A DNA stretch of 64,000 nt from Vibrio cidicii (GCF_009763805.1 NZ_CP046803.1:372001-436000), one strand, 5' to 3'. Numbered from the stretch's first letter, positions 1 through 11,960 are shown. Notes: generated by a model from the sequence alone, not told the origin. Numbers and translations are program-made.

Positions 1-45
1 GTATCTAAGCTCTATCGAAGAAGATTAATCAAGACATTTCGACAT

Positions 46-77
46 AAAGCTGCCTGCACCGTGGGCAGCTTTTTTTC
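46..77 (+). terminator. Rho-independent terminator upstream of gcvP
   Basis: Nine-base arms (46-54 and 64-72) around a nine-base loop are followed by a run of T. It reads as the terminator of a gene lying left of the window. In vibrios gcvH commonly precedes gcvP, but that gene is not visible here. Confidence 0.8.
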
Positions 78-147
78 AAGGCTGAACGACCCAAAGCGCA
101 TGCTAAGAAACGCAGAGGACACACAGCTTATTTGAAGGTAAAGGACC

Positions 148-3013
148 ATGACTGAATTACTTCAAAGCCTCAACACACAACATGAGTTCGTTGCTCGCCA
201 CAACGGACCGAATCAATCTGACCAGCAAAAAATGCTGCAAGCGATCAACGTCACAAGCCTCGACGCTTTGATCGAACAAACCGTTCCTGCGCAAATTCGC
301 TTGGAAAAACCGATGCAGCTTGCGCAAGCGAAAAGCGAAGCAGACATGCTACTGGCGATGAAACAGTTCGCCAACCTAAACCAAGTGAAACGTACCTTCA
401 TTGGCCAGGGTTACTACAACACGCTGACACCGAATGTCATTTTGCGTAACGTACTGGAAAATCCGGGTTGGTACACTGCCTACACGCCATACCAACCAGA
501 AATTTCTCAAGGTCGATTGGAATCGCTGTTGAACTATCAACAGATGGTGATGGACCTAACCGGCATGGACATTGCGAACGCATCGCTGCTTGATGAAGCC
601 ACCGCGGCGGCCGAAGCGATGACCCTTTGTCAACGTGCGGGTAAGAGCAAGAGTAAAGTGTTCTTCGTCGCCGACGACGTTCACCCACAAACCCTCGAAG
701 TGGTTAAAACGCGGGCCAAATACTTTGGTTTTGATGTAGTCATCGGCGCGCTAGATGCTCTGCCTCAAACTGAAGCGTTCGGCGCACTACTGCAATACCC
801 GGGCACAACCGGTGAAGTTCGCGATCTCACCGAGATCATTACTAAAGCGCAAGCGAACAAAACATTAGTTGCTGTTGCCACTGATTTACTCGCGTCTACC
901 CTACTCAAGCCAGCTGGCGAAATGGGTGCAGACGTGGTGATCGGCAGCGCACAGCGTTTCGGCGTTCCTATGGGCTACGGCGGTCCGCACGCAGCGTTTA
1001 TGGCGACGCGCGAGCAACACAAACGCACCATGCCGGGCCGTGTGATTGGCGTTTCTATCGATGCCAAAGGCAACCAAGCTCTGCGTATGGCGATGCAAAC
1101 ACGTGAGCAACACATTCGCCGCGAGAAAGCGACGTCAAACATCTGTACAGCTCAGGCGTTACTTGCCAACATGGCCTCTTTCTATGCCGTTTATCACGGC
1201 GCGCAAGGCCTTCGCACCATCGCTCGCCGCACACACCACATGACTGCGATTTTAGCCGCTGGCCTGACTAAAACTGGTTTTGAACTAGCGCACAACGCTT
1301 TCTTTGACACCATCACTATTAACACCGGTGATCAGACTCAAGCGCTTTACGCTAAAGCGCAAGCCGCCGACATCAACCTACGTTTGCTTGAGGGCCAGAT
1401 TGGTATCAGCTTTGACGAAACCACCACGGTTGCTGACGTCGAAGCACTCTTTGCTATCTTCGGCGTGAATGAAGCTGTCAACGCTCTTTCAAGTGACATT
1501 GCCAGCAACGAATTTGCCGCGATTCCAGAAAACTGTCGTCGTACGAGTGAGTATTTGACCCACCCAGTGTTCAATACCTACCACAGCGAAACGCAAATGA
1601 TGCGTTACCTGAAAAAGCTTGAAAACAAAGACTTCTCGCTAACACACGGCATGATCCCACTGGGCAGTTGTACGATGAAGCTCAACGCGGCGGCAGAGAT
1701 GATTCCGGTCACTTGGCCAGAATTTGGGGCTCTGCACCCATTTGCGCCGATTGAACAAGCCGCGGGTTACACTGCACTTGCCGAAGATCTCAAAGCTAAG
1801 CTGTGTGAAATTACGGGTTATGACGCGTTCTCACTGCAACCCAACTCGGGCGCATCTGGCGAATACGCCGGCCTAGTGGCGATTCAACGCTACCATGAAA
1901 GCCGTGGTGAAGGTCATCGTAACGTCTGCTTGATCCCAAGCTCGGCCCACGGCACGAAACCCAGCGACGGCCTCTATGGTGTCGATGAAAGTGGTGGTGG
2001 TGAAATGCGATGAAAACGGCAACGTTGATCTGATTGATTTGGCAGAAAAAATCGAGAAGCATAAAGACAATCTCTCTAGCATCATGATCACTTACCCTTC
2101 AACGCATGGCGTGTATGAAGAGCAAGTGAAAGAAGTGTGTGAAATGGTTCATGCCGCTGGCGGTCAGGTTTACCTTGATGGTGCCAACATGAACGCGCAG
2201 GTTGGCTTAACCTCTCCGGGCTTTATTGGTTCAGACGTATCGCACCTTAACCTGCACAAAACCTTCTGTATTCCACATGGCGGCGGCGGCCCGGGCATGG
2301 GTCCTATCGGTGTGAAATCGCACCTTGCGCCTTTCCTACCTGGTCACATCGAAAACGGTGTGCAAGGCAAAGAGTTCGCGGTTTCGGCTGCCGATCTCGG
2401 CAGTGCGTCTATCCTGCCAATTTCTTGGGCCTACATCGCTATGATGGGTGCCGACGGCTTAGCAGAAGCGACGAAAGTAGCTATCCTCAACGCAAACTAC
2501 GTGATGGAGCGTCTACGCCCGCACTACCCTGTGCTTTACCGCGGTAAGAACGGCCGTGTCGCGCACGAGTGCATTATCGACATCCGTCCGCTCAAAGAAG
2601 AGACAGGCATCAGCGAGGAAGATATCGCTAAGCGTTTGATGGACTACGGTTTCCATGCGCCAACCATGTCTTTCCCAGTGGCTGGCACCTTGATGGTTGA
2701 GCCAACTGAATCGGAAGATCTGGCGGAGCTTGATCGTTTCTGTGACGCGATGATCGCGATTCGTCAAGAAATCACCGCAGTGAAAGAAGGGGCATGGCCA
2801 CTTGAAGACAACCCGCTGGTCAATGCGCCGCATACTCAAGTCGATCTGATGGCTGAAGAGTGGACACACCCATACCCACGTGAATTGGCGTGTTTCCCTT
2901 CAACTGCAACCAAGAAGTCCAAATACTGGCCAACGGTTAATCGCGTGGATAACGTCTACGGCGACCGTAATTTGATTTGCTCTTGCCCGAGCATTGATAA
3001 TTACGCCGAGTAG
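148..3013 (+). CDS. gcvP: Glycine dehydrogenase (decarboxylating), P protein of glycine cleavage; single-base frameshift
   Basis: PLP enzyme of the glycine cleavage system. It decarboxylates glycine and passes the aminomethyl group to lipoyl-GcvH. The start ATG follows AAAGGA. The frame breaks after HGT near 1957: as written it reads [11 protein letters not shown] and stops at 2013, while the +1 frame carries the C-terminal third to 3013. Removing one A from the GAAAC at 1956-1960 gives [16 protein letters not shown], the normal family sequence, and a protein of 954 residues (family about 955). The PLP lysine is in [17 protein letters not shown], near residue 704. An N-terminal half and a C-terminal half with the two-fold homologous GDC-P fold are both intact. 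The break is probably a sequence error. If real, the PLP-binding half would be lost. Confidence 0.95.
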
Positions 3014-3032
3014 TTCCATATCAATACACATT

Positions 3033-3063
3033 AAGGCGAGCCAATTATTGGCTCGCCTTTTTT
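3033..3063 (+). terminator. Terminator of gcvP
   Basis: Twelve-base perfect arms (3033-3044 and 3048-3059) with a three-base loop are followed by T residues, 20 bases after the gcvP stop. Confidence 0.9.
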
Positions 3064-3134
3064 CTACCACTTGTTTCTATTACTTGGTTTATCGCTTAGG
3101 AAAAGAGTAAAAACGTTCTATCCGAGTTGCACAT

Positions 3135-3163
3135 AAAAAAAGGCCCACCAGCAAGTGGTGGGC
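3135..3163 (-). terminator. Terminator of the porin gene
   Basis: Arms GCCCACCA (3143-3150) and TGGTGGGC (3156-3163) flank a five-base loop. On the minus strand they are followed by seven T. It lies 29 bases after the porin stop codon. Confidence 0.9.
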
Positions 3164-3191
3164 AAAAAAGCAGTTGATCGTGATGGTTTAA

Positions 3192-4160
3192 TTAGAAGAA
3201 GTATTTGAAGCGAACACGAGCGCCTAGATCTTTATTATCGCTGTCGCTTTGTTTTGAGTAGTAAGTACCCAAGTAGATGTTTAGTGCATCAACATCCCAT
3301 ACATTTGCGATTTCGTAAGATGCGTAAGTGGTGTTTAGCTTCGTTTTTGTCGCATTGGTTTCGTCTTGTGAATAAACGTGACCTAGACCAAAACCGCTGA
3401 CCAACAGGTTGGCGCCAATGGTTGATTGCTCTTTAGTTTGGCTATCAAAATCACGGAACGCGTAGTTAAGGTTTACACTAACTGCGTCAGCAGAGTAGTT
3501 CGCTGTTACGCCGTAGCCCATGAAATCGTTGTCAGTATCTTTCTTGTCAGCCGTCACGTTGGCTTCCAGACCACCCGCTACGCGGAAAGAATCTGTCGCT
3601 TGGAACGAAACAACTGGACGTAGGAACACAGCGTTGTTGTCTGCATTGGACGCTTCTTTGAATAAAGAACCCACTTCGATGTACACACTATCGAACGTTT
3701 TTGAGAAGGCAACTTGACCGTTGTCACCACGACCACGCGCGGCATTGGCACGGTATGGTTCATCACCCGCATATGCTAGCATAGTATCTTGGCCTACAGG
3801 GAAAAGATCATACGCTTCGAAACGACCTACTTTTAGTTCCCAATCGGCTTTTTTACCCATCGCAAACCAAGCGTCATCTAATTCTACGTCGCCCGAAGTT
3901 TTCAGCAGCGGCTGCGCTTGCATCTTGATGTAGCGATCGCCAGAAACCGTGTGCTCAGCGGCAACTTGCACCAAAACACGACCAGTTTGACTGAATTCTT
4001 GTTTATCTGTTGCATTTTTGTCGGTGTAGTTAAGGTCAAATTCCACATCACCACCGATAGAGAATGCACCCATATCGTTTTCAATAGAAACGCCCGCTTG
4101 GGCATTAATAGCAGCAGATACAAGTACAGAGGCAAGCGAAAGTTTTACAAGAGTGTTCAT
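3192..4160 (-). CDS. Outer-membrane porin, probably carbohydrate-type
   Basis: A 322-residue secreted beta-barrel protein. The start at 4160 is chosen over an upstream ATG at 4202 because GGAGAA lies eight bases before it and the protein then begins with a clean signal peptide (MNTLVKLSLASVLVSAAINAQA, about 22 residues). The mature part is rich in alternating polar/hydrophobic strands and Asp/Asn loops. It ends in Phe (RVRFKYFF), the usual outer-membrane assembly signal. It resembles Vibrio porins of the small sugar-porin type, but I cannot name the substrate. It is monocistronic, with its own terminator and a long upstream region holding a CRP-like site and two operator-like palindromes. That context supports a catabolite-regulated sugar porin; this is inference. 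Confidence 0.8.
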   Translation of the reverse strand: MNTLVKLSLASVLVSAAINAQAGVSIENDMGAFSIGGDVEFDLNYTDKNATDKQEFSQTGRVLVQVAAEHTVSGDRYIKMQAQPLLKTSGDVELDDAWFAMGKKADWELKVGRFEAYDLFPVGQDTMLAYAGDEPYRANAARGRGDNGQVAFSKTFDSVYIEVGSLFKEASNADNNAVFLRPVVSFQATDSFRVAGGLEANVTADKKDTDNDFMGYGVTANYSADAVSVNLNYAFRDFDSQTKEQSTIGANLLVSGFGLGHVYSQDETNATKTKLNTTYASYEIANVWDVDALNIYLGTYYSKQSDSDNKDLGARVRFKYFF

Positions 4161-4202
4161 TATTGGTTTTCTCCAATGATTTATATCATTTGTAATTATC
4201 AA

Positions 4203-5165
4203 ATCATATTTAGGGCGATGTTGCTGCCCTTAATCCCTACACATCAAAGTCGACTGACTTCAATGTGGCTCCCGAACGATCACTGCGTTGTAAGATTTAC
4301 ACGACCGGAAGCGCTTGCATCATACATTCACCATTCATATTTATTAAGTGATCACCGTCACGAGTGGGAACGTTCCATAGCGATGTGTTTGATAATAATC
4401 TATTGGTATCACGAATTTGAAAAATAGTTCGAGCAGTAAAATAAATGTTGGCATGATTTTTATGTTAATTTATTTCACGAATTAAAATAAATTGATATGA
4501 AACAGATTAATTACCAACCAAAAAAACAACATGTAATTACATGAGAGCCTACTAATGGATCTATGTTTATGTTTATGTTTATTTTTGACTTGGTTATTTT
4601 CTCTTCTCAATTGGAAACAAAGATGTGATGTAAGTGACACCGTTAATATAGAAAATACTAAATTAGAAATAACACTTTAGACATATTTAGAGAGAAATGA
4701 AAAATAGATACACCTGATAGAACAAGCCGACTAGCTGGTAACCGAAATCGGTTGTCCTCAATCGAATTTTCTCAAAAACTATGTTTCGAATATGAGCTCT
4801 CGCAGGATACAGCAAAGGGTGGCACTCTAGCCTGCTTATTCAACAACGCGCATTAAAGTACAGCCTCTCACACTTATTTTTCCTTGATTATTAATTGGAC
4901 AGCACCTCACTAATAGGCTGATGAATCCGAAGGTTTGCAACCACAATATATGAAGTAACATCCCAAAACATGAAGTAACAACAAATAAAATGTGGCTTTT
5001 AGGCATTTTATCCCGAAAAATCCAAGCGTTAACCTGCATAGATACGGTAACGGGAACTCAGATCTACCACTTTATTTTACTCATAAATTTAGACTGCTGA
5101 GCTTTCAACCCCACCACTATATGCATCTTGGACGATCAATTAGCCTGACGTGGAAAACTTAAACT
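4203..5165. other. Long intergenic region between the porin and chitinase genes
   Basis: About 960 AT-rich bases between two divergent genes hold no convincing ORF. It contains the operator-like cluster at 4309-4376 and a short tandem of TTATGT at 4562-4580. Also present are an inverted repeat AACCGA/TCGGTT at 4740-4753 and two copies of ATGAAGTAACA 20 bases apart (4950-4960, 4970-4980). Both flanking genes face outward, so both promoters must be here. Confidence 0.6.
4309..4376 (-). promoter_or_regulatory. CRP-like site flanked by two LacI-type palindromes upstream of the porin
   Basis: Three sites lie within 68 bases. They are AAGCGCTT (4309-4316), AGTGA-N6-TCACG (4347-4362, close to the CRP consensus TGTGA-N6-TCACA) and the perfect palindrome GGAACGTTCC (4367-4376). 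The cluster is 150-215 bases upstream of the porin start. Palindromes of this shape are typical LacI/GalR-family operators. Assignment to any regulator is inference. Confidence 0.45.
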
Positions 5166-8100
5166 ATGAATAAACTCAATGGAATAACCCTCACACTGAC
5201 CAGTGTGATGTTTAGTGGTTATTTGCACGCTGCAAACACCACTTCATCGGATGTTACTGTCTTTGTTCCCGGGGAGACAAAAGTACAGAATGGCCAAATG
5301 GTTTCGTATAACGGAGAGTGCTTTATTGCAAAAAATAATCCTGGTGTATGGGAAACTCCAAAGGCGAATTCTTGGTTTTGGGATTTAGATGAGTGTTCCG
5401 GTGACGTCAATCCGGAGCCAGAACCTGAGCCGAATCCAGATCCAATCCCAGACCCTAGCGATATTATCGCATTTATTCCTGGCCAGACTCAGGTCAAAAA
5501 CGGGGATGTAGTTTCCTATGGTGACCAGTGCTTTATCGCTAAGAACAATCCTGGAGTTTGGGAAACCCCAAGCTCAGGCTCTTGGTTTCTGGGATGTAAC
5601 GCAGTGTTCAATCGAACCTAACCCTGAAGAAATCAAACTTTCGATCGTTTCACCCGTTTCAGGTCAGACAGTGATACAAGGAAAAGTGGTTGCGTTCAAC
5701 ACCAATATTGAAGGTCAATCTGCTGCCAAAGTTGAGTTTTGGGCGGGAAGCACTAAACTAGCGACACAAGCTGTAAGCCAAAGTCAAACTACATACTCCT
5801 TTAGTTGGACACCTACAGCACCAGGTGCAGTAACACTTAAAGTGGTAGTGCTAGATAACAATAGCCAAGCACTAGAGGAAAAAAACGTAGCGGTAACCGT
5901 ACAAGAGCAAGGAGGTAGTGACTTCACTGCCCCTGTAGTACATTTCACAGCACCAAAAAATGGGACAACCTTCAATGAAGGTGAGACTATTGCGATTTCA
6001 GTAAATGCAACTGACATTGATGATGACCTTTCTCAAGTGGTCGTTCAGGCAAACAACACTCAAATTTGTACATTCAGCATAGCAAACTCTCAATCTTTTG
6101 ATTGTAATTGGCAACCAACCACAACGGGGAATGTGACGCTAAAAGCGATTGCAACTGATGCTCAAGATCTTACTGCATCGGCACAGGTTCAAATTGCCGT
6201 CGAAAAAGAAATGGTAGAGCCGCCACCTGCGGGCGAATTATGTGAAGACTTCAACGTTTATCCTGATTGGACCCGTAGCGACCACGCAATAGGTGGAGAC
6301 ATCATGGTGCACAACAACATTGCTTACTCAGCGAACTGGTGGACAAGCTCAATTCCCGGCAGCGATAGTTCGTGGGCATTGCACGTTAAATGTGATGGCA
6401 CAGAGCCAGGGGCGAAACCAAAATTGTCACTGCAAAACCCGATGGATCCACTACGTCTAGAACTCACTGGCTGGCCGAATACTTTTGTTGTAGCTAGCCC
6501 TTCCATTGAAGCACCGGTAACACTCACCATTGATACCATCAACAGTGCAGCACTGACTGATAGCAAAGCGTTAACTCAAGCGTTCATTACTTTCATTCTA
6601 CAAGCAGAGCAAGCGGATGGTGCTTCTATTGTGATCCGCAACGATGTACTGGATCTAGCAGTAGCGGATGCAGGGGAGTCTATCGGTGTGGTCGATGTTA
6701 AAAATACTCTGAAAAACGCCGTCGCATTTACGGGTAGCCACATTGATGACGATGCTATCAATGCGCTAAGCAACGATGCGAAAGGTTGGGCGCAGGCACA
6801 CAATTTGATTCTTTCAACCCTAGCACCACAAGCAACCTTTGGTTGGTCATTATCTATCGGTAATTTTGCTTACGACGTACACTCTGGCCGCCAGTCAATA
6901 TGGGATAAAGCGTCAGTATTTACAGCAGATATGCTAGATAAATTCGAACTTTACAAAACAGATTCAACGAACAAAGCGGACTTTGTTGTTTTTACCAAAT
7001 CTGGCGAAACAAACGCACTTACAAGCGAGCAATGGCACAACGCATTGGAGTATGTTAAGCAAGTTTCTGACTTCGTACTAGCGCCAGTAATGTTAGCAAA
7101 TATGCCGACAGATCAAACAGCTGGTTACTTTATGGGTGATAGTCAAGGAAAGCCACAAATTCGAAAAGCCGCTTACAGTAATATCTTTGCAATTTTGTTT
7201 GACCAAGACACAGACGAACTAATGTCTAAAATTAAGCGTTATCAACAGCATAAAGTCCCGCTTTACTATGTAGGGAAAACGTTAGAGAAAGGTAAACTCA
7301 CACGTATCGAAGCATTAAATCAAGAGTTGGAGAGCGCTGAAAATGTAATGAATAATGAAGCATTTCTATATGAAACGCCCAATTCTCAATGGATTCCATC
7401 AACAGTTTACAAGTGGGCTGACTTCCTTGATGGCTTAAATGCCATGCATAACATTGGCGTGGCCGATAACAAGTTCTGGCTCATGGATGATGGCGCTGAC
7501 GATGCCACTAACATTGTGTATGCCAAAGTTGCAATTGCAGCGTTCCTTGCACAAAGTATGCAAGAGACGATTCGGTACAACGCGTGTGATGAGAACAACT
7601 GGTCTGAAATTCGCTGGGGGGCTCCGACTGACTACCCAATGTCAGCAAGTTGCGGTCAACTAGGTCAAAAATATGCTGACTACGGTGTTAACCCAACTTC
7701 TGGTTTAGACCATGCTTATTCTTGTCCTCGAGATAACAAAATGGAAGTGAGCGCATTAACTCACGCTCAATGGTATGGTGCTCCAGCGCCAGTATTTGCT
7801 GCTCCAGACTCAGTGCTTGAAGAGCGCGGTCTGTTGGTTAACGGCAGTGTAGGTCGTTGGACCAATCAAGGTCACTGTAACGGTGGCGCAAACGAGACTA
7901 TCGATACTTCTAAGCAAGTTTGGGAACGTGACGATTGTAAAGTTTATGTGGGCCAAAAAGCAGGTAGCTTTGTTTGGGATGGAAGCAGCCAAGAAAGTGT
8001 CGAAGGTTGTGGCTGGTGGGGCCGAGGTGTCATTCAAACAACTGGTCGCCAAAACTTTGGTACGCTAAACCACTACCTAGGTCGTTCACACGTTGATCCG

Positions 8101-8496
8101 GAGACCATCGGTAAAACGATTGATGGCGTAACCGTTGAAGCGCCACCAGCGAATCCTCTATATGCTGAACTTGATTTCTGTTCTAACCCAGGACTTATCT
8201 GTAGCTCTGAAAAGAGCAAAGAGATCAAATGGATCGCTGGCTTATTCTATTGGGTAACCTCAGTACAAGCATACTCGAATGAAGGCGGCCCATACGCAGA
8301 TTGGGACTACCATAACGAACTGAAGAAATACGTTGAGGGTGGCCTAAAAGGTTCTCAATTTATCGATGATGTGTCAGGTATCGTTAACCGTGGCTGTCCC
8401 AATTTGACCTGCTCTACTGGCGATGTGCACAACGTCAAGGAACGCCGTGACAACTTTATGCTAGTGCTAAGAAAACTAGGCCTAGATCCTAAGTAA
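5166..8496 (+). CDS. Secreted multidomain GH19 chitinase; single-base frameshift
   Basis: Predicted extracellular endochitinase of 1109 residues once one base is removed. Order: signal peptide (about 1-23); two near-identical chitin-binding domains (about 28-78 and 99-147, each with CFIAKNNPGVWETP) joined by a Pro/Glu/Asp linker; two Ig-like domains (about 155-350); a third chitin-binding-like segment starting CEDFNVYPDW near 359; a long central region (about 410-770) I do not recognise; then a GH19 catalytic domain. The likely catalytic Glu is E800 in AQSMQETIRY, and WWGRGVIQTTGRQNFG near 949 is a GH19 signature. As written the first frame stops at 5621. Removing one T from GTTTC at 5585-5589 restores SWFWDVTQCS, matching SWFWDLDECS in the first repeat. 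It is monocistronic with its own terminator. Confidence 0.88.
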
Positions 8497-8552
8497 GTCA
8501 GATTCTAGGAGCCCTCGTCAGGGCCCATGTAATTGACACTGCACCCGCAAGA

Positions 8553-8581
8553 AACCCTACGTAGTCGTAGGGTTCTTTTTT
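8553..8581 (+). terminator. Terminator of the chitinase gene
   Basis: Nine-base perfect arms (8553-8561 and 8566-8574) with a TAGT loop are followed by CTTTTTT. Confidence 0.9.
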
Positions 8582-8639
8582 CAGCGACTGGACGCTCAAT
8601 ATTCACCTTGATGGGTCATCAATTACATCGCGATCTCGA

Positions 8640-10175
8640 TTAAACACGAAATGAAAGACCCAAGGCGGCCATCTTATCGGCCATTCCACGCACATCCTGC
8701 GCTTGACCCGCCAACTCATCCACATCTCGCGCATTCGAGTTTGACGCGGTTTTGATATTGGTCAGACTCTGGCTGATCTCTTTAGCCACCACGCTTTGTT
8801 GCTCAGCGGCGGTAGAAATATGGATGGCGGAATCATCGATTGCTTCGACCGCTTGATTTAACGATTCTATCTCAGCGCGCGCTTCCCGAGTCGATTCAAT
8901 GCAAGATTGCGCGACGTCAGTGCCACTTTGCATGGTTGACTTCAAAAGATGCAACGCGTCGAAGATCTCTTGCATTGAGCTTTGTATTCCTTCGACTGCT
9001 TTTTGGGTTCTTTGACTCAGTACTCGCACTTCGTCCGCCACCACCGCAAAACCCCTTCCCTGCTCGCCAGCTCGCGCCGCTTCAATTGCAGCATTTAGCG
9101 CCAACAAGTTGGTTTGTTCCGCAACGCCTTGGATTTCAGACATCACATTATCAATCGCAGAGATTTTGCTCGCCATCAGCTCGGTGTTTTGCGCCGAGGC
9201 ATTCACTTCTTTGGCTAACATAGAAACCTGATTTTCTGCGGCAATCACTTTCTCATTTGAGCGCTGGCAAAGTTGAGCAGCAAGATGCACTTGTTCCGAT
9301 GACATTGCACTGTTTCTCGCCACTTCAGAAATGGTCGCCACCATCTCTTCAACCGCGGTCGCGATGGATTCGAGATCCTCATTCTGAATACGAATGCTGT
9401 TACTTGTCCTGCCGGAGATTTGCTCCAGTGTTTTGACTCGAGTGAGCAAATCCCGACTGGCGTCCAAGACTCGTCCGAGAATGGTTTGATTGCGTCCTTC
9501 ATCCATCAGTAAATGAAACTCGGCTTGATTGGACGGATTAGTACAGAAAATCCAACGAGACACACTGTCGTATTGACGCTGAAGTTGTTGGTTAAAGTTC
9601 GGATAAACCACTAATTCGTGGTAAAACAGGGTGAAGAAAAGCACAGGAAACAAAATACTGAGATAAGCGCTGTACAGAATAGTGCCAGCTGTGATCGCCA
9701 CAGAGCAGAGTGCTACAAGCGCAAGCTTGAGCTGATTACTCATTACCAAACGGGATTTGACGGGTTTGCTTTGACGCAGTGCTTGATAGGCCATTTCTGC
9801 CCTCGCACGTACTTTCGGATCGAGCTGACGCCTTACTGATTGATAACCAACTAATTGCTCATGTTCATAAATAGGCGTGACAAAGGCGTCGACCCAGTAA
9901 TAGCGGCCATCTTTACAACGATTTTTAACTGCCCCCCGCCAAGCCGTACGCTGCTTAAGATGTTCCCACAGATCTTTGAATGCCTCTTTGGGCATATCAG
10001 GGTGTCGCACCATATTATGGTTCTTGCCAATCATTTCGTCACGCTCGTAACCAGCGACCTGACAAAATGCGTCATTGGCATAAGTAATCACCCCTCTTGT
10101 GTCTGTCGTCGAGACTAACTCCATCTCTTTTCCAAACTTAACCTCTTCGTCAACAATGTGATGATGCTTTTTCAT
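8640..10175 (-). CDS. Aer-type chemoreceptor with N-terminal PAS domain
   Basis: A 511-residue methyl-accepting chemotaxis protein. I start it at [11 protein letters not shown] (10175, preceded by a G-rich tract), 14 residues inside the longest reading frame. Residues about 5-120 form a PAS domain of the Aer type ([38 protein letters not shown]), which in Aer binds FAD for aerotaxis. Two closely spaced membrane segments follow near 150-195 ([20 protein letters not shown] and [12 protein letters not shown]), then a cytoplasmic signalling domain. The hairpin tip is [29 protein letters not shown]. It has no large periplasmic domain, so it should sense redox or oxygen from inside. FAD binding is inferred from family. 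Confidence 0.9.
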   Translation of the reverse strand: MKKHHHIVDEEVKFGKEMELVSTTDTRGVITYANDAFCQVAGYERDEMIGKNHNMVRHPDMPKEAFKDLWEHLKQRTAWRGAVKNRCKDGRYYWVDAFVTPIYEHEQLVGYQSVRRQLDPKVRARAEMAYQALRQSKPVKSRLVMSNQLKLALVALCSVAITAGTILYSAYLSILFPVLFFTLFYHELVVYPNFNQQLQRQYDSVSRWIFCTNPSNQAEFHLLMDEGRNQTILGRVLDASRDLLTRVKTLEQISGRTSNSIRIQNEDLESIATAVEEMVATISEVARNSAMSSEQVHLAAQLCQRSNEKVIAAENQVSMLAKEVNASAQNTELMASKISAIDNVMSEIQGVAEQTNLLALNAAIEAARAGEQGRGFAVVADEVRVLSQRTQKAVEGIQSSMQEIFDALHLLKSTMQSGTDVAQSCIESTREARAEIESLNQAVEAIDDSAIHISTAAEQQSVVAKEISQSLTNIKTASNSNARDVDELAGQAQDVRGMADKMAALGLSFRV

Positions 10176-10570
10176 ACGGCCCCCCAACTGAGCTCTTTTT
10201 TTACAGTATAGGTGCAAATAAGCATATCAATTAATTTCATTAATCTATTTTTTTAATGCTTTGATTAACAAATACATTTCTATCAATAAACTTTCTTGTT
10301 TTCTTATTCGTCAATACATTCATTGGCCTAGAAAGAGTTTTGTCTCAACAACTGTTCGATAACCCAACACGGTTAGAACTCCCGCAACGCAATCTTTGAA
10401 GACAATCTTGCAAGTATATGAGAGGCACTCGTTTCAACAGAAAACCCGACCTTCAGCGGTTACATTGTACAGCAGTAAAGTATCGACTATATATTGAGAC
10501 AAACTAAAGAATTACAACATAACATTCACTTTCCCTCTCTCACGTTGGTTTGACTATTCAGGAGCTTGAG
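10176..10570. other. Intergenic region between divergent chemoreceptor genes
   Basis: About 390 AT-rich bases separate two divergent PAS-type chemoreceptor genes and must hold both promoters. I see no gene, no strong hairpin and no clear regulator site. Confidence 0.5.
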
Positions 10571-11872
10571 ATGTTCGTTTCAAAACGTTCTTACACCGAC
10601 AAAGTGTCTCATTTGGAAAACGAGGTAACCCAATGCCAAGCTTTCAGAGAGTCACTAAAGCAATCCGTCCCTTATATAGAATTCACCCCAGCCGGTGAAA
10701 TACGCTTCGCCAATCAACAATTTCTCAATGTGGTGGGCTATACCCTTGAGGAGCTTGTAAATCAACATCATCGCATGTTGTGCTTTCCTGAAGATGTCTC
10801 TACCTCTACATATCGCCAACTTTGGGATGACTTAGCCAAAGGCAAACCGCGCAGCGATCGTTTTATTCGCCAGCACAAAAACGGCAATGCCGTATGGGTG
10901 GCTGCCACCTATTTTCCAATTATGAATCAAGGAAAAGTGGAATACATTGCCAAAGTGGCGTCCGATGTCACCAAAGCACAAATGGAGTTAGAACGTAACC
11001 AAGCTTTGCTTAAAGCCATGGACAAGTCGCTTGCGGTGATTGATTTTACCCCGGATGGCACCGTGCTCGCTGCCAATGATAATTTCTTAAGATGCTTTGG
11101 TTATTCATTGCACGAAGTGATCGGAAAACATCATCGCGCTTTCTGCGAAGAGACGTTTTATCAGCAAAATCCTCGATTTTGGCAAGATCTTGCTGCGGGA
11201 AAAATTCAGAGCGGTCTTTTCATGCGTTTAGACAAATATGGTAAACATATCTGGCTAGAAGCTACCTATAACCCAATTTACAATCATGCTGGCCAAGTCG
11301 TGAAGATCATCAAACTCGCCAGTGATATCTCCGAACGTGTGGAAAAATCGATGCAAGTGCAAGAAGCAGCGAAAACGGCGCAGAAAATCGCACAAGACAC
11401 CGTCAACTCCGCCGCTAACGGCAAAGCCAGCATTTTGAGTTTATTAACTAACTCGAAAGCCATTAATCAATCGGTGCAAGATGTCAGTAATCAAATCGCC
11501 CAACTCAATGGCCAATCGAAAAATGTGGAAGCGATTGTTTCCACTATCAGCTCGATTGCCGACCAAACCAACCTACTGGCACTCAATGCTGCAATTGAAG
11601 CGGCTCGGGCGGGCGAGCAAGGCAGAGGCTTTGCTGTGGTCGCCGATGAAGTGAGGCAGCTAGCGGCACGAACATCGCAATCGACCTCAGAAATAGCAGA
11701 GGTGATTAATGCAAACTCCAGTATTACACAGAACATTGATAAAACCATTCAAACCGTGTTTGAGAAAGCCTCTTCCGGAGAAACACAAGCTGAGCAAATC
11801 AAAGAAGTAATTGAGGAGATAACCGCAGACGCGGATCTGGTATCAAGCACGGTAAAAGAGCTCTCTTTGTGA
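10571..11872 (+). CDS. Soluble chemoreceptor with two PAS domains (BdlA-like architecture)
   Basis: A 433-residue protein starting at the ATG preceded by GGAG six bases upstream; the longer TTG start at 10550 has no such site. A short coiled coil is followed by two PAS domains. The first is about residues 28-140 ([27 protein letters not shown]) and the second about 150-265 ([22 protein letters not shown]). A short methyl-accepting signalling domain with [31 protein letters not shown] ends the protein. There is no membrane segment and no HAMP domain. PAS-PAS-MCP order matches BdlA of Pseudomonas, a biofilm-dispersal sensor. That role is only suggested by architecture. Confidence 0.88.
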   Translation: MFVSKRSYTDKVSHLENEVTQCQAFRESLKQSVPYIEFTPAGEIRFANQQFLNVVGYTLEELVNQHHRMLCFPEDVSTSTYRQLWDDLAKGKPRSDRFIRQHKNGNAVWVAATYFPIMNQGKVEYIAKVASDVTKAQMELERNQALLKAMDKSLAVIDFTPDGTVLAANDNFLRCFGYSLHEVIGKHHRAFCEETFYQQNPRFWQDLAAGKIQSGLFMRLDKYGKHIWLEATYNPIYNHAGQVVKIIKLASDISERVEKSMQVQEAAKTAQKIAQDTVNSAANGKASILSLLTNSKAINQSVQDVSNQIAQLNGQSKNVEAIVSTISSIADQTNLLALNAAIEAARAGEQGRGFAVVADEVRQLAARTSQSTSEIAEVINANSSITQNIDKTIQTVFEKASSGETQAEQIKEVIEEITADADLVSSTVKELSL

Positions 11873-11928
11873 TGTGACTTCATCGCACCTTAAGGCATCT
11901 TAGGCAAGAAAAACAAGTACTTATTAGA

Positions 11929-11960
11929 AGTCAGCGTCATTATACGCTGACTCCTTTTTT
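11929..11960 (+). terminator. Terminator of the PAS-PAS chemoreceptor
   Basis: Nine-base arms AGTCAGCGT/ACGCTGACT (11929-11937, 11944-11952) with a six-base loop are followed by CCTTTTTT. Confidence 0.9.

Noticed and set aside
3918..4427. 169-residue plus-strand frame overlapping the porin start
   Set aside because: Antisense to a clear porin signal peptide and through its promoter; translation has no recognisable features.
4836..5039. 67-residue frame on the minus strand in the porin-chitinase gap
   Set aside because: No ribosome-binding site and odd composition; it lies inside the probable promoter region and covers short direct repeats.
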